From NCBI GenBank assembly GCA_000226015.1, contig JH153187.1, forward strand, positions 113,977 through 177,976: a DNA stretch of 64,000 nt, read 5' to 3'. Below the pieces are notes generated by a model that saw only the letters and a list, made by a program, of their open reading frames with translations, had not been told where the DNA came from and searched no databases. Shown one piece after another: positions 49,168 to 61,254 of the stretch; positions within the stretch are counted from its first letter, which is position 1, and each line of letters starts with the position of its first letter. Both the position numbers and the translations under genes were made by a program. The DNA is from Mnemiopsis leidyi (lineage: Eukaryota; Ctenophora; Tentaculata; Lobata; Bolinopsidae).

Positions 49168-49300
49168 GGGAGCTGTACTCGTGTAAACTCGTGTAAACTC
49201 ACGTAAACTCGTGTAAACTCGTTTAAACTCATGTAAACTCGTGTAAACTCGTGTAAACTCCTACTCGAGTAAACTCGTGTAAACTCGTTTAAACTGAGCT
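49168..49300 (+). repeat. 10-bp minisatellite (CTCGTGTAAA)
   Basis: About twelve copies of CTCGTGTAAA with variants, in the intergenic region. Confidence 0.9.
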
Positions 49301-51201
49301 GCGCAACAAGTACGGTATCAGGTATGAATTCCTAACTCAGACCTCATTATTGTACAAAGACATGACGGCGCAGTTCTCCATCTGCAGATAAGATGGCGAA
49401 ACTAAACACAGATGATGTGGTTCTGACACGTGTCACGACCAGGACTGCTTTAAGCTGTCTAGTTTCCCTTTTATTATAAGTTGCAGCTGCGGCTCATTTC
49501 TGTGCTTCTTTTCCAAAGTTGTACTATCGGACGTGGTTGTAATATTAAATGATCGCCAATTATAAATTCATTAATCTTGATCATCAACTCAATCAACGGT
49601 CAAATTTTTGGTTGTAACGAAATTGTGACGAATTCATGATCATAGATGATAACCGTTTCGGTAAAAAATGATCAGCTATGATTTTAGTATTTTCCCTAAA
49701 ATCGTACTTAATGCATGGTCCAAACTCCAAATCATCGAAAGTTCAATACTAAGTTTATTATGATCAATGCTGATTGGCAGTAAATTTGTCGCGGCTGCCT
49801 ACGCCTTACATTAGTACATTGTCTCTATTCCATAATATGTTGGACAAATTGACACAAAACGTACATCCTTATTACCTAGTATGTAGCAGACCGGTTGCAT
49901 TGCACCACTGTATCTTATACTACAGAGATTTACTGAATGTACAATTTGGTTTAACTTACGTCTGGTCCTATAACCAGTATTTTCGTTAACAACAGTAAAG
50001 GTATCCTTTAGACTGTGACAATAGGATATATTTCTTTAAGAGGATCACAAAGTCTCGAAAAGTCTGGGAAAATTGCACAACTAGGCCGCCAAACTTGAAA
50101 TTTATTCCAGAAAAAAATAGTTCAGTTTGCACTTCTTTCGTTTAGTTTTGAGTTGGAGAAGCCAGGCAAGGATGAACGTTTATGGACGCACATACACGTT
50201 AGAAATGTTTACTCTTGATGAATTAATTATACGTTTACCCTATAATTTGCATAATTTTTGATATAAAAAACAATATCGCAAGTTTAAACGACTTAAAGTC
50301 GATGTTGAGTTCGACCAACACTAAATTAATTATACTATAAATACCCACTTTTATGAACATTGTTGTAAAGAACTTGGGACACTGACCTAATGCAAAACTC
50401 GGTAAAGCAGTTGACAAAGCAGGAATAGCTTAGATACTTAGGCACGCGCTATATCACAATGAAGAACTCAAGCTACTCAACAATCATATTATTAGTAGTA
50501 AAGAGAGTATCCGCTTGAGCCTGAAGTATCTAGGAATTCCAGCTACTTAAGCTAGCTGCTACTATTAAATAACTTAAAACATGACATCATTGTAGGGGGG
50601 TTGATAGACATAAATAGATACAAGTTTTGGTTTTGGAGAAGCTTTCAATAAACATGTGTTAATCGTCGTCAGCTGAATCATTGAATTATCATATTCGTCA
50701 ACACAACACAAACGTTGCAATGGTAACAGACAGATAAAAAGGACTTAGAAAATTAACTTCGGAACGATATCTGATGGTTCACCTTCTGTGAGCGGCCCAG
50801 GAATAGAGACTGAGAAGATGAGTGAGGAGTGAGGACTAAAGACAAAACCAAAATTTACTTTACAACGAACACTGCAGTGTCCGTGGGAGTAATTTATGGA
50901 CAATAGGCAGCACAGATTGGTTGTTTTGAAGCAATTATTGATTCGGAATTTTTCTCCGATTTTTATTCTAAATAGCTCCGTATTCCTTACGATTGGCAGA
51001 AGACTCGGAACTTATTTACACATTTCAAATCGATATTATGCTTTTATGCCACAAATCGATAAGTTTGTCTGGCACTATTTCTATTATGGTTAACATTTAA
51101 TGGTAATTGAAATATCTATCCAGAAAACATTGGCTGGTACGACGAACCTCCCTCAAAACATGAAGAAAAGTAAGATTACAGATAATGTGACGTCATTGCA
51201 G

Positions 51202-54200
51202 GTACGACTATCCAGTACACGTGACTGAAGATATCCCCTACAGACACACTCTAGTACAGGGTGTCCCAGTTCCTGCCATTATAAACCCTGATGTGGTGGC
51301 AGGTCTCCAGAGTTTCGACTTTAAAGACGGAGATGTCGTCGTGGCAAGCTACCAGAAAGCAGGTCAGTACGTGTATTAAGTACAGCGGGTCAGTTCAGTA
51401 GGTGTCAAGGTGCAAGCTTGTCTTAAGCGATAAATCATGCTCAAACAGTGGACTTAATTTAACAAAACCTTTCATGCAAGATAAGGATATCCAACCAAGA
51501 ATGCTACATAGTTAATGAACGAAACACCGACGTTTTTAGAAAGTTATAAATGAGAACGATATACATTCCAAGTTTATCTAATTCGTTTCTCATTGCCCGT
51601 GCGACTATAAAGAGAGTTAAAGTACTAGGTAAATGAGTTAATGAGACTGTGCAACTGCAACTGTGCAACGTCTGAAGTATTAACTATAATGGTGCAAGTA
51701 CACAAGACCAGCACTGAGCACTCATACGGTTTACATTTACAGTGGTAACAATTCCAGGATTAACCGACATAAGCAAATTCAAGCCATTAACATCTAAGAA
51801 GATTACTTAGTAAATATTTAGTAATCGATACGAAGTAATTCATGCTCCAATTTGCACGATTGTAAAGGGACAATAAAGGTAGGGAAATTTAAATTCCTCT
51901 TTATGGACCGTTTAGGAGGTTAAATTCACCAAAGGAGCCTCAAGAGCCTTGACCGAGGGAGAAAGGCCATGACAGCAAAGTATCATGAATAACATCACCT
52001 CACGCTATAGCCATAGGCAGTTTATCCGGCCGCATCCGACCGAATCCGCGCAAGTTCGCCGAACAAACTCCAGCGAACATTCGCCGGACTCCGCCGAACG
52101 TTCGGCGAAGTCCTGCAGAGTCCGGGCGACTCTGCCCTGTGTTCGCCGCGACTCTGGCGAACGTGTTCGCTAAATCGTCGTTCGCCAGCGGAAAATTGAA
52201 TTATTGGCGAACGATTGTCCCAGCGGGCGTGCACGTTCGCCAGTTATAAGCGGCGAACAACGGGCGGTTTCGGCCGGACTCCGCCGGACGTTCATGTATG
52301 TGATCATGATAGCGAGAATAGGAAAACGAAATCCCTTCTCGTGTATCAAGTAGCCCTCAGGGTCGATACTGATCCTGGTTATGGTACAGATGTTGTTGGT
52401 TCTCACTAAACTCTAACCCCCAGGGTCGATACTGTTCCGGGTTATGGTACAGATGTTGTTGGTTCTCACTATGACTAAACTCTAACCCCCAGGGTCGATA
52501 CTGTTCCGGGTTATGGTACAGATGTTGTTGGTTCTCACTAAACTCTAACCCCCAGGGTCGATACTGTTCCGGGTTATGGTACAGATGTTGTTGGTTCTCA
52601 CTAAACTCTAACTCCCAGGGTCGATACTGTTCCGGGTTATGGTACAGATGTTGCTGGGGCTACCAGTGATGGAGGACAAGTTTCACTGGCTAGAGATAGA
52701 CGGGAACATTGTCAAGGAGGAGGCCCATGTCGCTGGGAGACGTCTACTTAGGTACTTAAGTGCAAATGTATATAAAGTTCAAACATAAAACAAACAACCA
52801 ACATACAGACAAACATACTGATAGAGTCAAACTTACAGACAAACAACAAGACAAACATCCCATACAATTACATGCAGACATCTTGTTCACTACTAGTACT
52901 ATCTAGAACAAGTCGTGTCCTCATTCTACAGAATTTCAGGACCTTGATTTCGGATCAGGGAAAAAACAACTATTACAACTCTCTATACGACGTTTATGAG
53001 AAGCCGACTGAAGTTGCTGTCATCTCTGGAACCCTGGTAAGGTAACTGAAATCCAGCTAAGAGAGGGACTGACTTCACAAGCCAATATGGTAGCCGGCAA
53101 CACCTCAATTATTCAAAAAGACTTAACGAGGCCACTTTAAAGAGGCGGTAAAGCTACACTATCATAATGATATGGAAGGTTCTGCACAAAACTGTTCCAG
53201 AGCGCTTTATATCAAGTTCAAAGAAACTCTAAGAGTCAAGACACGCCACTATAGCAGTTATCCCTCGATTGTCAAAGACGAGCTCTTTTTATTTAAGCGA
53301 CCAGCAACCAGCATACAGACTACAGTCTACAGACACATAAACAATTATGACTGACTAAAAACGACAAGATATATTTATATTTATTTGTCTTCTAGTAATA
53401 AAACAGCATAATGCATAATATTTATATTTATTTGTCTTCTAATAATAAAACAGCATAATGCTGCCTAAATTGGCTTTAGTTATCAAGATTTTAATCATGG
53501 TTACGGGATTGCCAAAGAAACTAAAAGACGGACTACGCCCGATTCTAATACCTTAATTTCTTAAAGACTAACATCGGCTTTCATATGGACGATGCAGGCA
53601 AAAAGAAAAGTAAATCGCGGAGAAACATCACAAAAAGTAAAAACTTCCATCAACTTTACTCGTATAAGACAATATAAAGCTTCGGCTTCGAATAAGTAAT
53701 ACAAACCATAATGATTAGGGAGCACCTTAAAGTTTCAACCCATATTGCCGATGGCGTACCATATAAGTGGTCAAGGTCCCGGGGTCCCTACGCGATATGC
53801 GGACGTTTTCTATCAATTTATTACCTGTATTAGCATATTAGAAAACTGTTGATTTCCTGCAACTTACAAATTGTACTCCTGAAATCTGAATGTTAGTCTT
53901 ACTAAACAAAAATTACGTTCTTACAGGACTCACCTTCCTCTGGACTGGCTACCGGAAACAAAAAGTAAAGTGACCTACCTATTCCTCTATCCAGCCGACC
54001 CAGACTTCATTCTCTCACTTTACTCTCATTTTCGTACTTCCTCCGCTATCGGCTTCAAGGATGGAGACTGGGACACTTTCTTTCGGCTGTGGAAGTCTGA
54101 AAAAGGTTTGCTTAGTGTGATATGATTGTGATAAAATCGATCTGTAAAAAAACTTGGGACAAAATCCTGTGGCCATAGAATTAGTGCAAATAATTGATCT

Positions 54201-54950
54201 CCATTAGCTGTTAGAATTAGAGATTGACAAATAAAAGCAATTCACACTTTCAGAGCACGTGGATGGGGTTATTGTTTCATAACTAACCCATTTCATTTGC
54301 AGTATTTTACGGCTCATTTTACAAGCATCTGAAGAGTTGGAGATCTAAAGCTGGTTCTCTGGACATGATAGTGTGGGCATACACGCGTGACAAGGTCTGT
54401 TTAGGATGTATAAATTCCGTCATTAGAGCTCGATCGCTGTAGAATCAGTCACATTAGAGGTCAGCAATGTTGGTATGATCATGAAATTCTTTCAGCTTTG
54501 TAAGAGTATTGTGAGAGTTACAAAAATAAATGATTGAACTGTAACAAAAACATGATCACCTATCAGATTGAAAGAGACATGGTTGAAAAAGTGGCTTCTA
54601 AACTTCAACCCTCAACACTTAACTGTCTGACTTCTAAAGTAAAGACATACGATAGTCAACCCAACAAACGACCGTCCAATATCCTTCACTTCACGGGAGA
54701 ACAAGATGATGACGTCACTGCAGAAAAGTGTGACGACACGCTAACGTGTTGTGACGTCATCAAATCACAACTAGTGACAGAAGTGTTCGAATACTTGGTG
54801 GCAAATAATCCGTCGGTTATGTGGAGAACTGAGCGAGAAAAGGGACTCTTGGAGGCTGGATTACAGGCTTTAGGAAAGGAACAGTTAGAGATTTTGAAAA
54901 GAGAGCGGGAGGTTTTCGAAATGGACAACAACAGTAATAAAAACGTTTAA
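51202..54950 (+). CDS. Sulfotransferase-like protein with degenerate PAPS site
   Basis: Exons: 51202-51362, 52619-52751, 52940-53041, 53927-54105, 54303-54394, 54567-54950; all phases close, 349 residues plus an unresolved start. It follows the cytosolic sulfotransferase (SULT) layout: GVPVPAIINPDVVAGLQSF, then DGDVVVASYQKAGGSILF at the P-loop (family: TYPKSGTTW), VRTHLPLDWLPE with the catalytic His, SLYSHFRTS, GDWDTFFRLWKSEKVFYGSFYKH, and DMIVWAYTRD. Active SULTs transfer sulfate from PAPS to small hydroxyl or amine substrates. Here the P-loop keeps Lys but loses the TTW part. The Arg of the RNPKD motif is replaced (LYPADPD), and no RKGxxGDW is seen. The C-terminal tail of about 95 residues has no match I know. 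It may be a pseudoenzyme. Polyadenylation could use AATAAA at 55282. Confidence 0.78.
52020..52300 (+). repeat. GC-rich GTTCGCC/GGCGAAC island in intron
   Basis: In this AT-rich window, this stretch of about 270 bases is GC-rich and packed with GTTCGCC, GGCGAAC and CGCCGGACTCCGCCG in both orientations, forming many overlapping short palindromes. It ends about 60 bases before the 63-bp array. It has no reading frame worth calling. Confidence 0.8.
52345..52660 (+). repeat. 63-bp tandem array across a splice acceptor (exon 2 of sulfotransferase-like gene)
   Basis: Five copies of CAG|GGTCGATACTGTTCCGGGT (the first diverged) start at 52361, 52424, 52493, 52556 and 52619. Spacing is 63 bases except one 69. 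The last leads into the real exon encoding LPVMEDKFHWLE. The unit carries about 36 exon bases. Its length is a multiple of three, but splicing to an earlier copy meets TAA in the intron part of the unit. Confidence 0.95.
53365..53462 (+). repeat. Tandem duplication (two units) in intron
   Basis: Two copies of TTTATATTTATTTGTCTTCT followed by AATAAAACAGCATAATGC, about 50 bases apart. Confidence 0.8.
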
Positions 54951-55809
54951 ACAAAAGCGAAGAATTACAAAAACAACAGTAGAACTGGCTCATACAAAAT
55001 TAGCAAAAACTTAAAATTTGCATAGAAGTAATCAACAAACTATTTACTAAACGAATACTTCTAGTCAGTACAATATGATGTCGCTTTCTCCAAATTGGTT
55101 TCATTTTCAATATTTATCACTGTCAAGATCACACAGCCGATGAAATATAAACCTATTTCTTCTCACACTAATGGGATTAAACATAAATCTGTCCATGTCA
55201 AAGAAGAGCTCCAACAGTTAACTCTCTTGACTTGACAACATTTTCTTATGATTCCTAATAGTAATTTTAAATTCTAACTGTAATAAATCAAAATATATTG
55301 CTATTTGCTAATATTTCCAAAATCAAGAAGGATTTGGTTGTACTGAGGATTGCCCTTTCTTGACATAAATTTTCAATCATCTCAATTCAGCTCGCCGTGT
55401 TCTCATATTGGCAAATGATATAAACATTTTGAAATAATCATTTGCAATGAGGAAAATATAACAAGCTTAAATTGTTTTATACCTGAATAAAATGTCATCT
55501 AAGGCGATACAAAAATTCTGCAAAAAAAGAAAAAAGACAATGTTAAGTTTGGTCTTATTTGGTTGCCCCCGCCCCTTCCCCCTACACCTACAAGTATAAT
55601 AAATCGATATATTTTGCTAATAAATCAAAAGATAGTGGTATAGAAACATCACATAGCAATTAAAACTAATCAGACTACAAACTATCATAAATTAGATTTA
55701 GTCAAGTAAAAAGCACAAAACATCTTAAACCTAAAATATCGCTGACTTCGATTGCAGAGCAGTCTGTAGATTGATTTGGTGATGATTAATTCACCTAATC
55801 TTCCATCAA
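54951..55809. other. Intergenic stretch between convergent genes
   Basis: AT-rich 3' flanks of the sulfotransferase-like gene (+) and PTPMT1 (-). AATAAA at 55282 suits the plus-strand gene. Nothing else recognised. Confidence 0.5.
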
Positions 55810-56745
55810 CTATGTCCCTCTCTCCAAAACCTCTTCACAAAAACTGCGTACCAAGTGCCACTGTCGGGCTCCCAGATCAATCTGCTTTCTCTTTTTTCGG
55901 AGCATCTCGAAAGATTCTTCCGGAGTTATACCGTGTTTTTTACACAGATAACACATCACAACGCTAGCACTCCGTCCTTTACCGGCTTTACAGTGCACGT
56001 ATACGGTTTTTCCTGCCTGCTCCTGCTCCTTTATAAAGTTTATCATTTCGGTAACTTGTGCCACGTTAGCAGCTCCCACGTGATCGGCTATGTCGTACTT
56101 TTTGTTGGTAACTCCCAGTTCAGCCCACTCTTTAACACTCAGAGTTTTCTTGTTCTCGTGAGATTCGTTTAGAGAAATTACTCCACCCAGATTCTGGGGG
56201 GTGATATAGACAGTCAGGAAATTAAAAAACATAAAAGTACAATGTAATGAAAGATTTTGTAGAATCATAAAGGATTTTAAAGTGGTAAGGCACAAGCACT
56301 GGCCGCCGAACGTCGTGTCCCAAGCAAACAAAACAAAATGAAAAAAGGGACACGCATTTACCAGTTCAGTTATCCAAGGGGACTTGCTCCTCAGCGGAAT
56401 AGCTCCGAGTATAACAGTATCGTCTACCGAGTTAAACCAATCTAGATCACCACCTGCAGGTTTAATAACATGCGATTAACAATAAAATGATTATAGTAAT
56501 AATACAAAATCTCAATTCTAAAATATAAAAATCTAAAAAAAATCAGTATGTACACGAAGAATAAGGTGAAGCAGAGTTTGGTGCTAACAGACCTAGTTCC
56601 AAAATTTTTGACTTTTTGGGACCAATTTTGTTAAAAATCAGATTATTCAGTATTATCCATAACACTGACCTTTAGATTTCATGGAACTTTTCAAGTGGCG
56701 GAGTTGAATAGGGAACGTCAGTCTCCTCAGGAATTCGGATTTCAT
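55810..56745 (-). CDS. PTPMT1: PTPMT1, mitochondrial phosphatidylglycerophosphate phosphatase
   Basis: Exons 56670-56745 (ATG at 56745), 56362-56453, 55810-56193; phases close, 183 residues. This dual-specificity phosphatase converts phosphatidylglycerophosphate to phosphatidylglycerol in the cardiolipin pathway on the inner mitochondrial membrane. The N terminus is basic and amphipathic (MKSEFLRRLTFPIQLRHLK), suiting mitochondrial import. Landmarks: DWFNSVDDTVILGAIPLR (family: WFDRIDPTVLLGALPFR), GGVISLNESHE, the probable general-acid Asp in IADHVG, and the P-loop VHCKAGKGRSAS with CX5R complete. Length is normal for the family. It looks intact. Confidence 0.93.
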
Positions 56746-58215
56746 TAAAAAAGTCATTTATACGGAATATTTATATAAAATTATATAGCGCGATGTGTAT
56801 TTACAACCGTCTTTTCCTCAAGAGTTGCAAAGAGTGAAGATCGTATACTGTTTGGTTATTCCACTATCATTCTCAGAGTCACTTAATGCTGTTATTAAAC
56901 TGGAGCATGCCTATAAAAGAGATGGATTGTGAAAATATTGAATTTGAAATCTTTTAATGATTAACAATGATAAACTTCACTCTTAATAATGTAGAAGAAT
57001 TGTTTTCAAAATAACTAAGTCCATGATTCATCAAAGCAAGTTACTAATGATTTTATCAACAAGAAGAACAGTTGGACGCCAAAAGTTAAATAAAATCAGT
57101 AACTTCAATTCCTAAGTAAATTCCTAAGTAAGTGAACAAAATTGCCCAAGATGCGCATTCTAAAATACAGACAACAGATGTCAATTATGAAAGCCTGTCA
57201 TCAGCAAAAAGTCAGCATGAAAAATAATACTCATGAATCATGATATCATGTATTCTAGAAAGACTTCAAAACAGCTCCATTACGTTATGACAGTCCTAAA
57301 GATAAATCAATAGGTATTGATATAATTGAGGACTTTACCAAATTTTAACTTTTTCTCCGTGAATGTGATAAAATTTCCGACGATTGGGCATTCATAAACG
57401 AATGGTTAAACTTAAAAGGCAAACTGCTGGCAAATCTTGTCAAATTATACTGTCAAACACGTGATTTCTCATTCTCATTGTAACCCATGATGCCTTGACC
57501 TATGTAACTAAACAATCAGAACCGTTGAGTGTCAAAAGAAACAAAAACATTCTACATAACCCCCATTAGGGTGGTGGCAATCACCCCAGAAAAGACACTT
57601 AACCTAAAATTTTTGAACCTCGAGACTATTCTCCCCTTAAGTGACCCCTTATAAGGCCCCCAGATCAAAATTTTCATCTTTGAGCTACAAGAAAAGTTAG
57701 ACCTACATTTTGACGTAAACTTTAGCGGCGAATCCGATGTTTACAGTCCCGAAGCTCAAAAACCTTATTTAGAAGTTAAGACACCCTATATGAGTATATG
57801 GTCCTTATCCGCCCCTATAGTCCAAAAGATGAAAATTTCCAACTTTGTTGTAGAATTAAAGTTAGACCAGTATATTGAAGTAAAATTTGACGAGAAATCC
57901 GAATTTGAAAGTTGAAGCCGAAAAAATATGAGTGACCCCTTATTCTTGAGCTAGAAGAAAAGTTTGACGGGAAATTACAAGGAATCTGAAAACAACGCGG
58001 TCTTTTCTGGCTGGAGGCACGCTTTGCGTTTAGCGACTGATACACAACATAAACTAATCAAACTGTTGCAGTAATGCGGTATCGAATGTCTTCCATCATA
58101 ACTCTTCCATGATAAGTCTTAAGTCAGTACTGATAACAAGGTGGAGGCACTGAGACAGTTTCTACCTGCAATTACCATGGTACCAGGCCCTGGTACTACC
58201 AGGGTCTAAATGTTT
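56746..58215. other. Intergenic stretch, PTPMT1 to CWC27
   Basis: Upstream of PTPMT1 and downstream of CWC27 (both minus). Besides repeat family A at 57555-58045 nothing was recognised. Confidence 0.5.
57555..58045 (+). repeat. Dispersed repeat family A, copy 4 (longest)
   Basis: Begins with CCATTAGGGTGGTGGCAATC (also found reversed near 25040) and contains three diverged units with AAAAGTTAGACC. It ends with GGAGGCACGCTTTGCGTTTA. It gives the fullest view of the family in this window. Confidence 0.75.
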
Positions 58216-60636
58216 TCATGTAAGTAACTTTGTCTTTTTCCACTTCTCAACGTCATCCTTCTTTCCAGCCTTCTTCCTCTTCCTCTGGTTGATGGGATGT
58301 CTAGGATCGTAGATCTCGTAGGTATCGTCGTCAATTATATTAGCGTCCTTAACCTTAGAAGCAGTTTGTTAAAAAAATGTTCATACGACAAAAAATTGTG
58401 GAAGAATCTTTAACTCTATAGCATAGATAATTGCTAAATTGACAAATAGGTTAAAAAACAAGATGACCAAACAAAGAAACCTTTGCTTTACGATCGGCGT
58501 CTACGAGGCTGTGGCTAAAGAGATTGATACTATTTAACAGTTCTTCCTCTTCTTCGCCAGCTATATCTTCTGGGATCTCTGTGGGCTGAATAACAGTGCT
58601 ATTACTTATTAGGTAGTTCGTGAGTTACTGCAACTTGGTCAAAGTTAATGCAAATTGTGTTAACTTAGATAAATCCAGGGTGCAAAAAATAAAATCGCAT
58701 TGAGGAAGAAACTTATGAAGGATAACTTAAACGGTACTTTTGAATTTTGCTTCGTTTCATTGTTCAACTACTGACAACCAATTACCTTGAAATCGTATTA
58801 AAAACATAACATTTTCATATAAATAAAAAATTAAGTTATTTCTAGATATCGTTATCAAAAAAATTCTTAACATCATAAGTAAGAAAATTGTTTAAGATTG
58901 GGTATCATCGGTAGTCGATACAAACCTTCTCTTCTTCCTTCGATTTGTCTTTGAGTTTTTGCGTAAACTCCTTCAATATCATCATAGTTTCTTTCTCGCG
59001 CTCAGATTTCGATTTGCTTTTCTTCTCTGACTGTTTGACCTTGAACTCCTGACAAATAGCAGGCCCAAAATAAAGTTTTTATTTGCTACAAAACAAGGAT
59101 CTGGGGTATTTTACTAATCTAATTAGGTTAGATAATAAATGTTCTTAATTACGATTTTAAAACTGATTAACAACTAACAAGACAAACCTTAAGTTCTTTT
59201 CTAAACTCGTTGACGGTCTTCTTCTCGGAATCATTTAGATGACTGTCTTTTTCTGCCTCAATCCTCTGTTCCTCTTTATCTTCTTTACCGATGTCCTTGA
59301 TGTCATTTAGTAGTTTCTCAGATTCTTTTTTTAGCGCATCTAACCTTTCTTGTTTTGCAGATACGTCCGAAGCAATGGGCTCCGCTTGCTGTGAGGAAAA
59401 CAATAGGAATTATATTAATTCTTAAAATCTATGAAATGGAAATCGCGTAATTCTAAAAACTTTCACATGAACTTTCTTAAAAACACCTAGAAACCCCGAT
59501 CTACTATCATTTAATCTAAATCCGTAACAGATAACAAATTTAGTAACCTCCTCAAGTTCCTTTTTCAACTTTTCTCTGATCTTCTCAGCCTGTGTTTTGA
59601 TCTTGGCTCGATCTTCTTTCAGCTGTTCCTCGGATACTGCCACTTCTTTACTCAAGTTAGGGTCGTTTGTTTTATCGTGGGCACTCGAAATCTTCCCCAG
59701 CTTGCTCGATGCCTACAAGAAGTAACATCAAACAGCTCAACAATTTCTATACCATGAAAGGTTTCTTTTTGAATAACTGATTGAAACTGTCAGAATTACA
59801 TCATACTTATTAATTTCGCAGGGTGAGAAAAAGATAAAGATCTACTGCGGACCTGCTGCACCTCTTCTTCATCTTCCTCTGCTTCTTCTCCAAACGACAA
59901 CAGTTTAAAATTCTTTGTGGCTTTCATCTGACTCTTCTTTTTCTTCTCTTTCCTCTTCTCTTCGTTCTGAAATAGCGACAATTAATGATAGTGGGGGGGG
60001 GGGCACTCGAAAAAGCTTTAAAAAAACTCTATATCAATTTTGGGAATTTTAGGGTGCCTATTGAGTTTTTTAGATTTAGAATTTTGACTTATTATGCATT
60101 TTCAGTTGCATTATACAGTAATATCTCTAAATCTATCATGTGGTACTTCGTGTTTAGTGTTTACCACAAAATGCATCTAAAATGATTTTCAAATGATTTT
60201 TATCAATTTGCGACAAATGGCTATAACTTGGTAATTTTAACTTCGATTTACTTCATTTTCAGGATTAATAGGCATTTACAAGCTGTCCATTTTAGCAACA
60301 AAGGTTTTGGGCGTGGCTTTGAAAAATAGGAAGTTTCGAATTTTTTCCTCGAACGAGTGCAATGTGCATACACGATACCATTTTTAAAGTTTTATAGAAT
60401 CTCTACCAACAGCGGCTGCGCAACAAGCCCGAACGCCGAGTTCACTACTTCTGGAACACTCGGTACAAAATCAAAAATTCAACCTTGCCATGTTTGATAT
60501 CCCTGGTGAGGATATCATCGAAAGGGTTGTTCAATATCTCCGTCTTCTTTATAGAGGGAGGTTCCAGCGGTCTCTCATCGTTGTCAGTCTCTAGTTCAGA
60601 TATCCTTAGCACGTTGAAGATCGTGTTTCCTGTCAC
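58216..60636 (-). CDS. CWC27: CWC27 spliceosome-associated cyclophilin homologue, C-terminal part
   Basis: Exons 60484-60636, 59853-59966, 59548-59712, 59188-59388, 58926-59048, 58481-58585, 58216-58353; all introns phase 0, 332 residues to the stop. Recognised by VTGNTIFNVLRISELETDND and LNNPFDDILTRDIK, the end of the cyclophilin fold and start of the tail in human CWC27. Also present: ATKNFKLLSFGEEAEEDEEE, a charged coiled-coil middle, and the C-terminal DDDTYEIYDPRHPINQRKRK. CWC27 acts in the activated (B-act) spliceosome with CWC22. The exons for the first 100 or so residues of the cyclophilin domain were not found between 60637 and the right edge, so they lie outside the window, are misassembled, or are lost. 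Confidence 0.88.
59995..60483 (-). other. CWC27 intron
   Basis: About 500 bases between the first two visible CWC27 exons. Contains a G homopolymer at about 59993-60003; otherwise nothing recognised. Confidence 0.5.
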
Positions 60637-60744
60637 CTATCGTTGGTAGTAGTTTACATTACAATTTTACAGTTCGTCAATTGTGATTCCTGCCTCTATT
60701 TAATATCTAAGGGATTACAGGAGGTTTCAGGTTATAGTAAAAAA

Positions 60745-61000
60745 TTTGCAACATGACCAATGACCATGGCTAAAATTTCAAAATTACCATGGTCAAGTGG
60801 TCAAAAATTATGACCATATCAAGATTTCAATAGTAGAGTGGTCAAATTTCTGGTGTTATTGGCCATGGTCAATTTTATGACCTTTGTCCACTGCTTAAAT
60901 TCCGGCGAGTCAGTGGTCATGGTCAAATTTTGTTGACCATTGACCTTGGGGCAAATTCTAGAGTATCCGTGGTCATTTATGACAACACCCCAGAAATGCT
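60745..61000. repeat. TGGTCA/TGACCA-rich dispersed repeat
   Basis: Same texture as 3010-3250: repeated TGGTCA, ATGACC and AAATTT words, such as CCATGGTCAAGTGGTCAAAA. It lies between CWC27 and the acyltransferase gene. Confidence 0.6.
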
Positions 61001-61254
61001 GTTGTCTTTGCCCTATTTTAGAATTATTTTTCATGACTAGCTCGCATACTTGAAGCAATATCAAGTAATTTTGTGATCTATTTAATCATTATGTCATATA
61101 TCTAGGCATTAAATTAGCATCTGGTCGAATACAATAAGAAAATACCTTTATTTTGCCGGTTTATTAACATTTGCACAATTGTTTTATTGTTGGATTTCAA
61201 AGCAATAAATATTGATACATATTTCGTCGACCACTAAATTTAAAAATATATAGA

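Larger units (their letters stand above)
48010..51201. other. Divergent intergenic region
   Basis: Lies between the 5' end of the CNG gene (-) and the sulfotransferase-like gene (+), so it should hold promoters for both. It contains repeat family A at about 48340-48555 and a 10-bp minisatellite at 49168-49300. A possible tiny start exon, ATGAAGAAAA|GTAAGA at 51160-51169, could serve the downstream gene only by way of an unusually short intron. Confidence 0.45.

Noticed and set aside
50896-51093. 65-residue frame as first exon of the sulfotransferase-like gene
   Set aside because: No donor in a phase that joins 51202, and no resemblance to SULT N termini.
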